A DNA stretch of 64,000 nt. Source: Wolfiporia cocos (taxonomy: Eukaryota > Basidiomycota > Agaricomycetes > Polyporales > Phaeolaceae). Under the pieces are notes generated by a model. The model had not been told where the DNA came from. It saw nothing but the letters and a program-made list of their open reading frames with translations, and did not search any database. The stretch spans positions 4,030,001 to 4,094,000 of the forward strand of contig JACCLO010000002.1 in assembly GCA_029448655.1 (NCBI GenBank). The letters are read 5' to 3'. Every line of letters starts with the position of its first letter. Position 1 is the stretch's first letter. The translations under genes were made by a program, and so were the position numbers. Positions 1 to 11,808 of this stretch are shown piece after piece.

Positions 1-74
1 CGTGACTTCTTAGACCGCTTGCTCTTCTTCGGGGGTGAACCCCATGCCATGTTGTCCTCGTCCAGCATCTCCGC
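1..74 (-). CDS. possible partial exon leaving the left edge
   Basis: On the minus strand an acceptor-like CTAG (75-78) is followed by an open frame to the window edge. It contains an ATG at 68 and encodes an acidic start (MLDEDN) followed by a lysine-rich stretch (PPKKSKRSKKS) resembling a nuclear localisation signal. A TAG lies in frame just upstream of the ATG, so this is either an internal exon beginning at 74 or a start codon at 68. Only about 24 residues are visible. The family is not recognised, and the exon could be chance. Confidence 0.3.
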
Positions 75-2434
75 CTAGGTGATGGTCAGTCATTATTGAT
101 CACATTAATGTGATAGACCCACCACATCATCGCTCGACTGCGGTGCTCTCTTCGTGGTTGGGGAAGAGGTTTCGAGGGGCTGTGAGAGACAGGTAGTAAG
201 TGAATATTCATGCAGCATCCTGATGATGGTAGACTCGCCAGCTGGACCACATATCGCGACGCTCCCGTTACATCGATGGCGCCCAGAGCGATATTTCTGC
301 CTGCATTCCGAGTTTTCTACATCGTACGCTATTAGGTCAGACGTTCGCGCACAGATATATCATACCAACATTGCTGCCTCGGCCCAGCACGATCTTTGGG
401 AACAGCATCGTCGGATAATGGTTTGCTAGGTGGGCGGGCTCACACACTCGAGTAGGGGTAGCCAAGGAGGTCCGGGGCTTCCAAAATAACTGTCTTCTGG
501 GCTGGACATGTCTTATATCAGGTGAGCCCCAGCGTTTGTCCCTTCCCCAATTGGCGCAGAGACAGCCCGGTTCATTGCGGAACGACGGAGCGGTCGGTGG
601 CGCCACGAACGCCCGTGCAGGCGCCCTCGAGCTTGCGCTCCGCTCTGCCGCGGGGGAATCTACGCTGCGCGTATCGCGTGGCGGTCGTCGGGCTTCTCAG
701 CGCTACGTGCGCGCGGAGTGCTGCGCATTCGTTCGTGGTAGCGGGCGAAGTATATGTTCACATTCGGTGCTTCGGGATACCACCTGCAAGGACGAAGGCG
801 TCTCAGTCATTCAGAAGCTCGGAATCAGTGAGCCTTCCCGACGTCTCCGCTCCTGAATGGAGCAATGGAATTCTGCTCAAGTGAGGACAAGAATAGATCG
901 CATAATCTGGGTGGTTCGCAGTTTGGTTAGGACCGGCGGAACACACCCAACATATGGGCAACGATGGTTCGCACAATGCACGCGTGAGGTTGAGTACTGA
1001 CGTGATGAGCTCGAGATTTGGAGTTTTTTGCGCATAGAGGGGTTTGATCGCCGCCAGCGAACACGCCGACGCGGGAATAGTGGGGGCTTCGCGGGAGTCA
1101 TGATCGTTTGAAAGTGACAGAATGCCGCACGCTTGAACCCAATGGCACTTCTCCAGTTTATAGATTTGGATCACGTTGAGACTTACTCATACTCAGAACA
1201 AGAGGATTATACACAACTACGTGACCATGTATAAGTCTTCGGATCCCATCCGGCTTGATCCTGTCATATCATAGTGGTCCCATCATGTTTATAGCGTGAG
1301 CCACAGAAGCACGACGTACTGAGGCAATCGCGGGCGTGCCTGATCTATCGCCGAGAGCCGTGGAACACAACTATGGGTAGTGTGCTTGTCTCATGAACAC
1401 GAGAACCTGAGGAGAGTCCCGCCGCCGTTATCGCGTGCGTTGGTTGTCTCTTTCTCATCCTCGTCGCTGCTACTGACATGGACCACAGGAGAGCTCGGCT
1501 ATTTCCGTCGTTAAAACGTTTATAGTCGCATACCTTATGGTCGCAGATTCATAGCACAAACTCGGAGTCTAGAGCGTGAACTGCAACATAGTTCCATACC
1601 CAGCCCCAGCATAGTTCCGCACACAGCTGCAACTGAATGCCAACTTCAAGTGACGCGATGTAGCCTGAGGACGTAGGCAAACTAGCAGCTCGATTCGTGT
1701 TGCTACCCGACTCAGGCAGGAAGAGCAACAATCAGCCTATGGAGTTTGACAAGCGACCAAGCGGAATGTGCTCGAATAGCTGCGTCGGTTGGATACAGAC
1801 ATTGATGTCCCACACCAGCGATCCCTGGCCTCTTTAGTTTAGGAAACATGCACGGTATTTGCTTCTGGAGGTATGATACATCAAGGAATCCTTCTATTCG
1901 CAAGATATAATATGCTGCAATGCGCGGATGCTGCGTATTACGCGCGAAGCTATGTCGACCATCGATGACATGTGGTTCTTGAAGCTCCCACTCAAGCATC
2001 GATCACATGACCGTGACTGTACGCGTTATGTTGCGGCACATTCGATTTTGAGTCAGTGGCAATCATAGTTGTACCACGAGGACTCGTCTGAATTCAATGG
2101 AGCGTTCGATTCACATCTCGTAGTTAGTGTAGATACCAGGGCTAAAGAGATCATTCGCCAGAAGTGGGAGCAAGGAATAAATACCACAGGCATCCCAAAA
2201 AAAGAGGAATAGTCATGTCAGTCCATCTCGTGGGGCTAGTAGGACAGTATGCATCATATCGAACCGTAGTAATTCTCTGCACGTTTGTATGTATGCAGTA
2301 GCTTCGCATACCCCAACAGCTATTAGTCTCCACAACATGCACATATCGAAACACAAATCGAGCACCATGTCCGATTGTATGGCTGCGCACGGCACTGGCT
2401 CATCTACCGTATGGGTAAACGGTCGGAGGTGGGT
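75..2434. other. stretch without a supported gene
   Basis: Several short open frames overlap here on both strands, but none shows a recognisable domain, coherent splice signals or a convincing start. A GC-rich island lies at about 520-760. A perfect 16-bp palindrome lies at 99-114. The right end is the 3' flank of the membrane-protein gene that ends at 2435. Confidence 0.4.
99..114. promoter_or_regulatory. 16-bp perfect palindrome ATCACATTAATGTGAT
   Basis: The two 8-bp halves are exact reverse complements. The site lies 25 bp upstream of the possible left-edge exon. It has the form of a dimeric transcription-factor site, but no factor can be named from the sequence. Confidence 0.3.
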
Positions 2435-3898
2435 TCAAGCCCTCTTGGAGCGTTGGAGAACCAGGGACGGAGATATGGACTGAGGCGGAGGCTGTTGGCC
2501 GTGCTCTGATGAAGGGGGCTGGAGATGCTCAGGGTGAATGTCTTCCGTAGCAACAGCGTCCGCAGTCAATCCTGGCCTCATTGGTGAGATATTTGCTTGA
2601 GATAAAGCATTATCTCCCCAGCGATGCAGCCCGTCTAAATCGTCGGTCGTGTATGAAGGTGGACGACTACGTGATCGAGCGCCCCGTTCTACCGATGGCA
2701 CATAAAGTACCGATTGACCGTTTTCATTGACAGGAAGTACGTTTGCCATTATAGGCGGGTGGGAGCTGATAGCATGGCCTTCGCTGGAAGCGGCGGCGGA
2801 ACCTTGTGACGGTACAGGATTGGATGGTAGAGAAGACCTGTTACTCTGCTCACGCAATTGTGGTAGACGTTCTCCAATGTAAGCAGCACTGATAGCATCC
2901 TGTGCCCACTCGTTGCTTCGCGAATTAGGCCCCGGAGAGGGTTGGTGATAGAATATACTGTTAGAAGAGGGGTTGTATGTCTGGTGGCGACGTTGGCGTT
3001 TGCAGCAGAATATCGACAAAGCAATTGTGATGGCCAAAAGAAAGCCGACGACCACGACAGAAATGACGATCGCCCGAGTCTGCGCTGTCAAGCTATTAGA
3101 TGTCTGATTCTGTGCAGTGACGGAATGTACCGCCGGCACAATCGTCGACGTCGGTGATTGTGACGATGTCGCGGACAATGATCCAGACGAAACGTTTGGC
3201 GGTGGAGCTAGTAATTCTGCCTTGGTCCTGTAGTCAGTGTTTTAACGTTAGCGACGGTACCCTTGATAGTAAGAGCAGCGAGAGACCAGCTCACGTATAG
3301 ATGGCGTAATCGAACAAGACGAGAGCTATGTTGCTTTGGGGGTTGCCGTTCACCATCATGAAGTTATGCGTACCCCACGGCATGGAAGTATTCGAATATA
3401 CGAGATAGTTATAGGATACACCGGTAGTATTGTTGGGTGCCAGGTCAAAATTGCCAACTTGCTCGCCATCAAGATAGAATTCAAGGACGGTATTTCCGAA
3501 GGGATCGCTGACCGAATGGTATATGATACAGTAAATATATATAGCGGATCCTGCCACCAGACTCTGTCGTCAATCTTTGCCGACATGGGTAACAAGAACG
3601 TACCATTAAATGACATCGACGCATTTAAGGGAGGATCAGTTCCTGGGTGGTATGAAGTATCATGCCAACTGCCAAAATACGCCAGACTAGCATTCGGTTT
3701 GGCTTGACAGCTGTCGCAGTGTTGCCCCACCTGCCAGTTATCCTTTGGGGCATATACGACTTGTTGTCCCGTAATTGGATCGCCAAGGGTATCATCAACC
3801 GTGATGTTTATCCAGGACGTGGCGGAAGCGATGGAAGACGGTGGCAGCCACGGCGAGAGAAAGCAGAGATATAATAGCAACGCCGGCAATGACAACAT
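2435..3898 (-). CDS. single-pass membrane protein with cysteine-containing ectodomain, paralogue 1 of 3
   Basis: Three exons, 3604-3898, 3295-3550 and 2435-3227, sum to 1344 nt (447 aa). The ATG at 3898 opens a signal peptide (MLSLPALLLYLCFLSPW). The ectodomain of about 215 residues carries NITVDDT, a CxxC (CDSC), WHDTSYHPG, NASMSFNG, YIYCIIYH and FYLDGEQVGNF, and looks all-beta. It is followed by a Ser/Thr stalk, one hydrophobic span (AIVISVVVVGFLLAITIA), a basic stop-transfer stretch (CCKRQRRH) and a low-complexity Ser/Pro-rich cytosolic tail of about 170 residues. The introns are phase 1 after the Asn of SFNG and phase 2 inside the last Thr of YAIYT. Both positions are shared with the genes at 4634-6678 and 11809-13027. 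A surface sensor or adhesin role is inferred from architecture only. I recall similar proteins as common in Agaricomycetes but cannot name a characterised member. Confidence 0.85.
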
Positions 3899-4633
3899 CT
3901 TGCCGAACAGCCGCTCAGACTACAAAGGGGGCAGTAGAGGTTAGTGGAACAAAGAGGGTGACAGCGCAGGGACTGGACTTTTGAATTAATGAAGTCATGA
4001 GGCGGTGTTGCCTTATGTCAAGCACCATCGCTTTCGAGATTGCATTCACAAATTGTGGTCTGGCGCACGTTGATGGAACGCGTGAAACAATGATACCGCA
4101 GTGATGGTCTGCCAGCTAGGGAGACAGTTAGCGCATAAACATGTGCAGATGGGGTGCATGATTGCATTCCGGGCGCGACAGGTCCTCAACTGCTGAATGA
4201 CTTGGACAGCAAAGCAGAGGTCTGCACAGGTCAATTTGGTCGCCAACAACAGCCACTAGCACCGGAAATTGGGCCACACTTCATGGGAATGGGAAATCAA
4301 AAGAGCGAAACACTGTTGAGTCACTCATCATGACAACGTTGTATACCAATCATGTGAAGTTGTTCAATCGAGACCAGCTAAGGTTGTCGAAGCACGATGT
4401 GCACAGCGCGACACTTGCATCTTGAGCTTGAGTCATAGACATTCAAATTCACCAGCTGCAGCTATATAATGAACGATAAAGAACGACAGGACAAAGGAAT
4501 GAACGCTACGCATAATAAGTAGCGAAGGAGACGATCTAGAAGGAGACGATCCATCAAGAGCGGGGTATCTACCAGCCGTGGATCAGCCTGCAAGTTCGGA
4601 GAAAGGTACCAAAAGGTAAGCTCTCACACCACG
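3899..4633. other. spacer between tandem paralogues 1 and 2
   Basis: This holds the 5' flank of the paralogue starting at 3898 and the 3' flank of the one ending at 4634. The short open frames, such as 4046-4249 minus, have no recognisable content. No repeat or RNA gene is seen. Confidence 0.5.
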
Positions 4634-6678
4634 TCATCTCAATGAAACGGACGATGTGTCGTCGTGAATTCCAGTACTAGCCTTTGATGCCAGCTGTCTA
4701 TCTTCACTCCCAGACGAGCTCTTCAGCGGTGAAGTGTACCCCTCCTTGGGCATCACCATTGCAACCTCACTGTCCTCCCCACCTCCGCTGCCCGTCCCAT
4801 CGTCCTGTGGATCTTCACCCTCAAGGGGCCCATCCACCCTACTCGTCTTCCTCCTTTCACTATCCATCTCGCCATTCTCATCCCCCTGCGAACCTACACC
4901 CTCGGACGGCCCACCCATCCTCGCGCGCGAGCGCTCGATCGCAGGCACCATCATCTCTGGATGACGATTTGGCACGAGCGGGATCGACGCAATCGTTTTC
5001 ACGCTATCTGTGCGCGCGGGAAGGTACGGTGTCGCCGGCGTGGATGCGTAGAAGTATCCGCTCGGTAACATGCTCGTCGGCGTCGTCATCGTGCTCTGTC
5101 GCGTGCTCGCGCTTTGCCGCCACGCGCGGCTCCCGGGGTCCGTGCCCGAGTCCGTTGTGGGCGGAGAGGTCGTCTCTCGCGAGCCGCGCTGCATGGCGCG
5201 CGAGCGCCGCGAAGAGTTCGGCTGTGGAAACGGCGGCTCTGACGTGGGCATGGGTGGGAGCGGCGGAATGGGAGGGAGCGGACGCACGCCCTCGGCCGGG
5301 GACAGTTTCCAGGTCGGCGTGGGGGACTCCTTCGAGGCTGGCGTGTCGGGTCCGAACACGGAGCGTATCGGCCCAGGGATATGAAGTACAAGTGGCGCGA
5401 GCTTCTGCTCCTGCGCAGGCTTCTCCTCTTCCGCAGGCTTCTCTTCCCGCATGCGCTCGCCGACGATGTCGTCGACCATGGAGGACGCGGGAACAACGGG
5501 TAGCGGCGCACCGCTACGCACGGAGGGCGCGTGCACAACCACCTGGTCGTACTCTTCTGGCTTGCCCCCAACGATGCTTGATGAGGTCGTGCTAATTGCT
5601 GCCTCTGCGGTGATGATTGTCGCAGTTTGGCGCCTCTGAGAGTGAGGGTCGAATGGTAGCAGAGACCTGATGGCGCTCGGATAGGATTTGCGATTGGGGC
5701 GTAGCACATTCTGAGAGCTGGTCCACGTGTCCGCTGCCCAGCCGCTTCTCCGTTCACAATCTCGCTCTTTCACTCGTGGACCACAGAAAATCCCTTCCAT
5801 CGGCGGCCTGTACTCAGAGTATCGGCGGTGATGCCTGTAGTAGAACGCCAGCACGCCAAACATTATGGAAAACACAGTGCCCACCACGCAGACAGAAACG
5901 ACAATCGCCGTGGTTTGTGTGTTCAAATCGTACGACGTCCGCCATTGCGTTTGTGTGACCATGATCGACGTGGTGATCGCAGTTTGTGATTGCTTCAAGG
6001 GGTCAACTAAGTCTACTTGGGTCCTATTATGGGCTTGTGAGAGTTCCTCCTCGACATACAACATTTAGCCGGCTTACGTATAAATGGCATAATCAAGCAG
6101 GGCTAAGGATGCTTGACCGCTCGGATCGCCATTTACCAACGTGAATGTATGCGCGCCCCATGGAATACTGTCGTTATCGTAGACCAGGACATTGTAGGAG
6201 ACGTTCGCGCCGTTGCCCGAGGGCACCTGAGTAAAATCGCCCACTTGTTCATCATCTAGGTAAAACCAAAGATTGGTGTATCCATCTGGGTTATCTGACG
6301 TGTGGAAGACGATGCAGTAGACATATAGTGCGGTCCCTATCATGCAGCATGATTCGCATCTCGGGGTCGATGACTTCGTACAGATACAGATAACTCACCG
6401 TTGAACGAGAGCGAGGCATTCACGGTAGTCGCGTCTGTGCTGGGAAGATAAGTTGAGTCGTGCCAGGTGCCATAGTACGCGAATTCAGCATCAGGATGGG
6501 CAACACAGCCGCTGCAGTCCTGTCCGAGGTTCCACGATCCGGCGTAGACAAACTTGTCTCCAGTTCCAGCGTTGGGGATCGTGTCATCCACAGTGACGTT
6601 CAGCAAGATCGTGGCAGAGACAAAATGCGAGCCGATCGAGGACGACAAGATGGCGATCAATAGGGCGACTAGCCTCAT
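4634..6678 (-). CDS. single-pass membrane protein with long proline-rich tail, paralogue 2 of 3
   Basis: Exons 6399-6678, 6078-6336 and 4634-6023 sum to 1929 nt (642 aa). The ATG at 6678 opens a signal peptide (MRLVALLIAILSSSIGSHFV). The ectodomain repeats the family pattern: NVTVDDT, CSGC, YYGTWHDSTYLP, NASLSFNG, YVYCIVFH, FYLDDEQVGDF and LLDYAIYT. The transmembrane span begins at TAIVVSVCVVG and is followed by YRHHRRY. The cytosolic tail is about 380 residues, much longer than in the other two, and includes a run RPLPPIPPLPPMP. That run is a possible SH3/WW or profilin ligand (inference). Intron positions and phases equal those of its neighbours, so the three arose by duplication of one intron-containing gene. 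The GC-rich tail leaves long spurious open frames on the plus strand. Confidence 0.85.
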
Positions 6679-7679
6679 AGCCTCGAATCTCCGCGCTTTA
6701 TCCGCGAGGATTCTCGGAGCCGAGAGATCGTGAGGGGAGTGTGGGACGGTAGGAGGAGAGAGAGGAAAGCGTGAGGGGTGGAGAGACAGGTGTCTCGAGG
6801 GTGGAGGATGCGTACCAGTGCTCTGATGCACCGATGCCGTGTAATCACGAATCGCTGTCGGACAGGTGCGATCCCACCAGCTCAGAGATGTGACCTCCCG
6901 AATATGATCAGGCCAGCATTGCCGCCGTCCCGTAGAGTGGCGAAAGTATGGCTATCTATGGCTGAAATGGAGGTCACCTGCGCCACTCATACAGTGGATA
7001 GGATGAGAACGGGTGTAAATATGGATTCGACAGGCGCATCTTTCTTGTGACACTCTTTCTTGTGACACACAATCAAATATCAGTCAGCTTGCGCGGGGGG
7101 AAACAAATTAGTTATACCTCGTGGTCAGCAGGACTGTCAGGTTCACCAGCTAATGAGGCGTCAGTGTCCGAGGACCGTACTTCGAAATGAGAAGGAGTGC
7201 ATATCGTTCGTAGTCAGAGACTTCGCCACATCAGCAACAACTCCCTGTCTTGTCACAGGCGGAAAGTTGCTATGCACAATGCTCATGACAGATGGCGATG
7301 GTTAGGTTACAGAATTTGTCCACCCCCCGCAGGAGACGCCGAGGGATGACACGGTCACATGCGCGTATTGATCTATCATGCAAAGCAGCATCGCGGACGC
7401 GTCGCGGGGCGACTCGGGCGAGAACTGTGGCGTAAAACGCCCAGGCTACGCAGACTGCATGGCATTGAATATTGATGCGTGAGACATCCCAGGCTCAACC
7501 TGCGTACGTACAGTTATACTCATATACATAATGTACAACATGTGAATATTATTACATGCTATGCATTGCATCTTGTGTACAAACGACAGTGTAGCGATCT
7601 GAAATGCGATTACGAAACATGATAGAGTTCCTGGGCAACGAGAAATAAAGATGAAATACCAGCCAGCGGCAACGGCACC
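6679..7679. other. intergenic region with a short direct repeat
   Basis: This holds the promoter side of the paralogue starting at 6678 and the 3' flank of the ATPase gene ending at 7680. A 13-bp direct repeat lies at 7041-7068. No gene is supported. Confidence 0.45.
7041..7068. repeat. 13-bp direct repeat TTTCTTGTGACAC, two copies 15 bp apart
   Basis: Exact copies lie at 7041-7053 and 7056-7068, separated by TC. They sit about 0.37 kb upstream of the membrane-protein ATG at 6678. The arrangement could be a paired factor site or simple slippage. Confidence 0.6.
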
Positions 7680-10600
7680 TCAGTACTCTTCGACCTCGGA
7701 CAAGGACGCATACTCCGACACCGTCTGGTCGTCATCGTCGTAGTACTCCTGCACGACCTCCCGCATCGCGTACCGCATGATCGGCGTGATTGGCACCAGC
7801 TTCGGCCCGACGACGTCGTCCTCGAGTTCTTCCGGGCCCTGACCATCGGCCATGCCGGCATGGTCGCGCAGGAAGTCTTCCTCTGACATTGGGACCATCT
7901 CGCCCTCTTCCGAGAGCGCGACATCGTAGTCGTTCACCGCTGTCGCGCTGCTCCCCGCCGCAATCTGGTCGCGCGCGCTCTCGCCGACGCGACGGCTATC
8001 ACGGAAGCGAGTGCTCTCGCGGTACCGGCTGTAGCGCATGCTGTTGACGCGCTTGCTCATCGTCCGGTAGTCCGCGCCCTCTCGTGAGACCGGCTCTGTC
8101 CATCGCAGATCCAGGATCCGGCCCCGGACCATCCCGTCCACCGCCCGCGCGCCCATCTCGCGGCACAGCAGGAAGTACGGCAACGAACGAGCGCCAGGCT
8201 GTGCGAGCCGGTTCATTACTTTCAGCAGCTGGATCGCGGTGAAGTCAGGCTGGAACTCTGGCGCGTCCGGGCTGCCCACGCTTGAGGGTGGCGATAAATG
8301 CGAGTTAGGGAGAATAGGGGTATAGATGCGGAAGCCAGTGTTCGATCCGGGTGGAGGAGACAAACGGTGTATGGCGTGTTGGGAGCCGTCTAGTGGGGTC
8401 TGCGGTGCTGGGGCGTTATCGCCCGTCCCTTCAGCCGCAGCACCAGGGCGGGGAGCTTGCGCCGAATGAATGATATGCAAATTAAGAAGCGCATGCGCCT
8501 GGAGAAAATGTGAACTTTGTTTGACTGCAAGTGGGCTCAGCATGCACGTCTATCATTATAGAGCAATCGAAACTTACTGTCCAACTTCCCGCCGGAATTG
8601 ACTACAAAGCGGTCAGTTCGCTGTCATTCAAGAGAGTTTGATGCGCATGGCTCACCATAATCCGAAACGTAATCCTGCCAATGCGCCAGCTTACCACCAA
8701 ACGCTTCATATAGCCTCTCGAACTCTAACCCATGTCGCAGATTCTCGTCAACAGAGGGTAATATGCGCTCTCTGAAGAACCGCCTGGTATCTGATTTGGG
8801 GTAGTCACCAATTGTGATGATCTGAAACGCGTACAGCTGTGTCAACGACCAAAGGGGTGATGCAAATATGAAGGCGCACCTTGCAATGTTGCATCACGTT
8901 GAGCTGTCGTAGCCAAGTCTGGTAGAACGGATCACTGGTCGCATGGATGACATGGCACAGCCTGTCCTGTTTCGTGAGTACGAGCATTGCATCGAGCAAC
9001 GACTTCATCGCATCCGCTGAGCGGATCAGGGCAGGACTGCAACACCGCGTCAGCCAGTCAGCAATGCGTATAAAGAGTCAGCCAAGCACCAAGGAAAACT
9101 CACAGCTTATGCGCTTCGTCGATAAATAATACCACAATCTTCTTGCGACATGGAGCTCTCTCCTTGCCCTTACCCTTCTCCGCGTCCCGCCGCGCGTCGC
9201 CGTTCACATGCGCACCGCCCTCCTTATCCCGCCTGCGTCGGCCGCCGAATATGCGCACATGCCACGGTACGCGCGCGCCCTTAGAACTCGGCTGCTCGCG
9301 TATCGACGCGCGGTCCGCTTCGGTGATCGAGCTCGCCTTGCGCGAAGGCCCGCCTGCGGACTTAGATGCAGAGGTGGAGGCTTCGGGCTCGAATTTGTAA
9401 TAGCGGAGCATCGAGCTCTATCCGCCAACAGTTCAGTATTGTACGGAACAGCACCGATGTGGCAATTGTTGCCACTTACCTGGAAAAGCTCCATGACCCT
9501 GGCGATGTCACTTGTCCTGATCTCGCCCAGTCCATGGAGCGTCGCCGTCTCTCCGGCAGACGAGGAGTTTGCTAAGCGCCGTTCCACGTTCAACCGGTCA
9601 TGCTGGAAGGTATCGTCAATTCAGTCTAGTTCCATCTGGTGCGGCTCCCGGGACCGCGTTCCCCAAGCCTATCACGACCCTGAACGGGGTAAAGCAGCCG
9701 CAGCCCCGATCGGGGTTGCCTCACCGCGTTGGATGGGCATGTGCGACATGCTGGTACCCGCCCAGAAGCCACCCAGCTCGAAGCCTGCTGCACGCTGCAC
9801 GCACGCCCCGGGGGCGCCCCATAAACGCGATGCTCACCTTGAATGCCCATGCCTCTTTCTCGAAACACCCGAAGCCAGGCATATCTGGATCCTGCGAGAT
9901 AGCCATGAAGAACGCCTCCATCTGCTGGCTGGTGCGCAATGTCAGGAGATAACTAGAAGCGACGGCTGATTAGAGGCGGAACGGACCTAAGGCTCATGTA
10001 CAGGCTTGCGAGGTCGGCGAAGCCAGCGATGCGAAGGTCGAAATGGAGCACATGGTAGGCCGGGCGCGTGAGCACTTGGCGAAGAAGTGCGGTCTGCAAG
10101 CACATGGATAGAAGGGTCAGGCCACAGGTACTCGATATGCGACCCTCAATTGCGAGATTCGCCAAGTCGTTGTCGAGGGGTGTATGCTCACCTTGCCGAC
10201 GCTGCTCGCGCCAAAGAGCACGGTGAAACTCGGGTCTCCTTCAAGAGCGCGCTCGATAGCCCGGAGCTCGATAGGTCTTTCAAAGAAACCAGGCAGTCCC
10301 GAGAATGTGTGCGTCGGGCTGAGCTGTGCACGCTCCCGGGCCTCGGCAAGCTCCCGTTTCGTCTCCTCCAGCATCCTTCGTGACTCGGTGAGCGAGCGCA
10401 ACGTTTCTGATGGCTGGATGTGTGATTGTGAGTGTCGACGCGGTCGCAGAAGAGAGAGAGGAAGCGTACGTTGGCCAGGACACCAATGATTTCACCGATA
10501 CCAAAAATGTTGCGTTTCTGCACGTCGGTGGGAAGGGACATGCCGCGGCGGTGAGGTATATTGGAACGGAAGAGCCAGTGGATGTGGAGCTTCGCCACGC

Positions 10601-10943
10601 AGCCTGCGGTGTGGAGACTGCTCCTGTGGGAGTAAGGGCGAGGATGCGTTACTGATCGCGTGCGAGGTCGCGGCGCGGGCGACTGCAAGCCACTACTAGG
10701 AGTCTGTTGCTGGTTCTGCTGCTGCGAGGTGCCGCTCGTGTGTGTCATGTAATTAGAGGAGATATGATAGTGTGAACTAGGTGCCCTCCAGAAGCCTCCG
10801 CAAGATTTGGAGATGAGACTGGAGGAAAAGTGGCGAGAATGCCAGGGAGGACCTGGAGCAGGAGATGGTGAAAGAGATGGAAGGTGGAAAGAGACAGGTT
10901 GCCGTACCGAAACCTGCCAGTAGGCGGTGCTTGGGAACTGCAT
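7680..10943 (-). CDS. P-loop ATPase of an uncharacterised fungal family (archaeal ATPase/AAA-like)
   Basis: A multi-exon gene. The proposed ATG at 10943 opens a long frame with no acidic residue in its first 50, a Ser-rich stretch SRHFSSSLIS typical of mitochondrial presequences, and then a Gln/Pro-rich linker. Next come NIFGIGEIIGVLAN, an Arg/Glu-rich helix (ESRRMLEETKRELAEARER), PGFFERPIELRAIERAL and a Walker A, GASSVGKT, split by an intron after the Lys. Later exons give AYHVLHFDLRIAGFADLASL, a Walker B in VVLFIDEAHKL, a sensor-like HATSDPFYQTWLRQLN and FGGKLAHWQDYVSDY. A basic and then acidic C-terminal exon (7680 to about 8543) ends in SEVEEY. An alternative start at 10974, in another frame (MPPILRAAWRYAV), also looks like a presequence, so the 5' end is uncertain. 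ATPase activity is inferred from intact Walker motifs. The substrate is unknown. It lies between two members of the membrane-protein trio on the same strand. Confidence 0.8.
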
Positions 10944-11808
10944 ACCGCCATGCCGCGCGTAATATTGGAGGCATCAGGGGTTCATCCGATGAACGGCACG
11001 CGGGTCATTAGTTGTGCACGTTGCGCCGGAAATGCGCGTAACACGTTGCAGGCGAAGCGAGGCAGAACGCCGCTCGAGACGCGGATCAGAACGTCCTAAC
11101 AGTGCATACGCCGCTATGTCAGCATAATTTCTCTTCAAGGCATGCACAAGACCAAATCAAGGGACCCACACTGGTCGCGGACAGGCACTCGCGAGACCTG
11201 CGACGGAGACGTTGTCGACACAGGGACAACAAACGGCGTCGCGGAGTCTCAATGAGGCGGGCGCTTGAGACTATCCAAATTGGGATCAACGACTGCAAAG
11301 CTAATCGGCAATGAAATCGCGAAGCACTTCAATCAGAACAGAGACCGCCGTTGCTCGGAGTGGCTGCTCCTGCAGATTTCACCGAGCACACTCTTCACCC
11401 ACTCGGACAGCGGGCCAAAAGCGGCACGGGAACGGTCTGTCACAAGCACGTGCACTCTGTAACGCCCGCGCTTGTTCGCGTTCGCGTGTGGCGGCAGCGT
11501 CGCATTTGTTCTGATTTAGAAACATCAGACAGCTGTCCAACTGGCATATCAAGAACAAGCACTGATTCTATTCTTCCAACCGACCGTTCCAGATATTGCT
11601 CTAACCGCGAGGTAGCCGTGATTCTCTCAGGTTTTCAACTGTGGTGGCAGCATTCAAAATACGTCATAATCCGCAGTAGGGCGGTTGCCCAACCTGCTGA
11701 CGACAATACAATAGATGTCGGTCGCCACACCAATCACTCTCGACACATTGGAAAGAACTATGCGTATGAAAACTTCGGATAGACCCACCTTTGCACTACA
11801 TTTCTGCA
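10944..11808. other. intergenic region upstream of the ATPase gene
   Basis: Open frames on the plus strand (for example 11351-11782) show no recognisable domain or splice pattern and end in the opposite strand of the third membrane-protein gene. No gene is supported. Confidence 0.45.

Noticed and set aside
4684..5595. 303-codon open frame on plus strand
   Set aside because: It lies opposite the GC-rich coding tail of paralogue 2. It is low-complexity with no domain and is explained as an antisense shadow.
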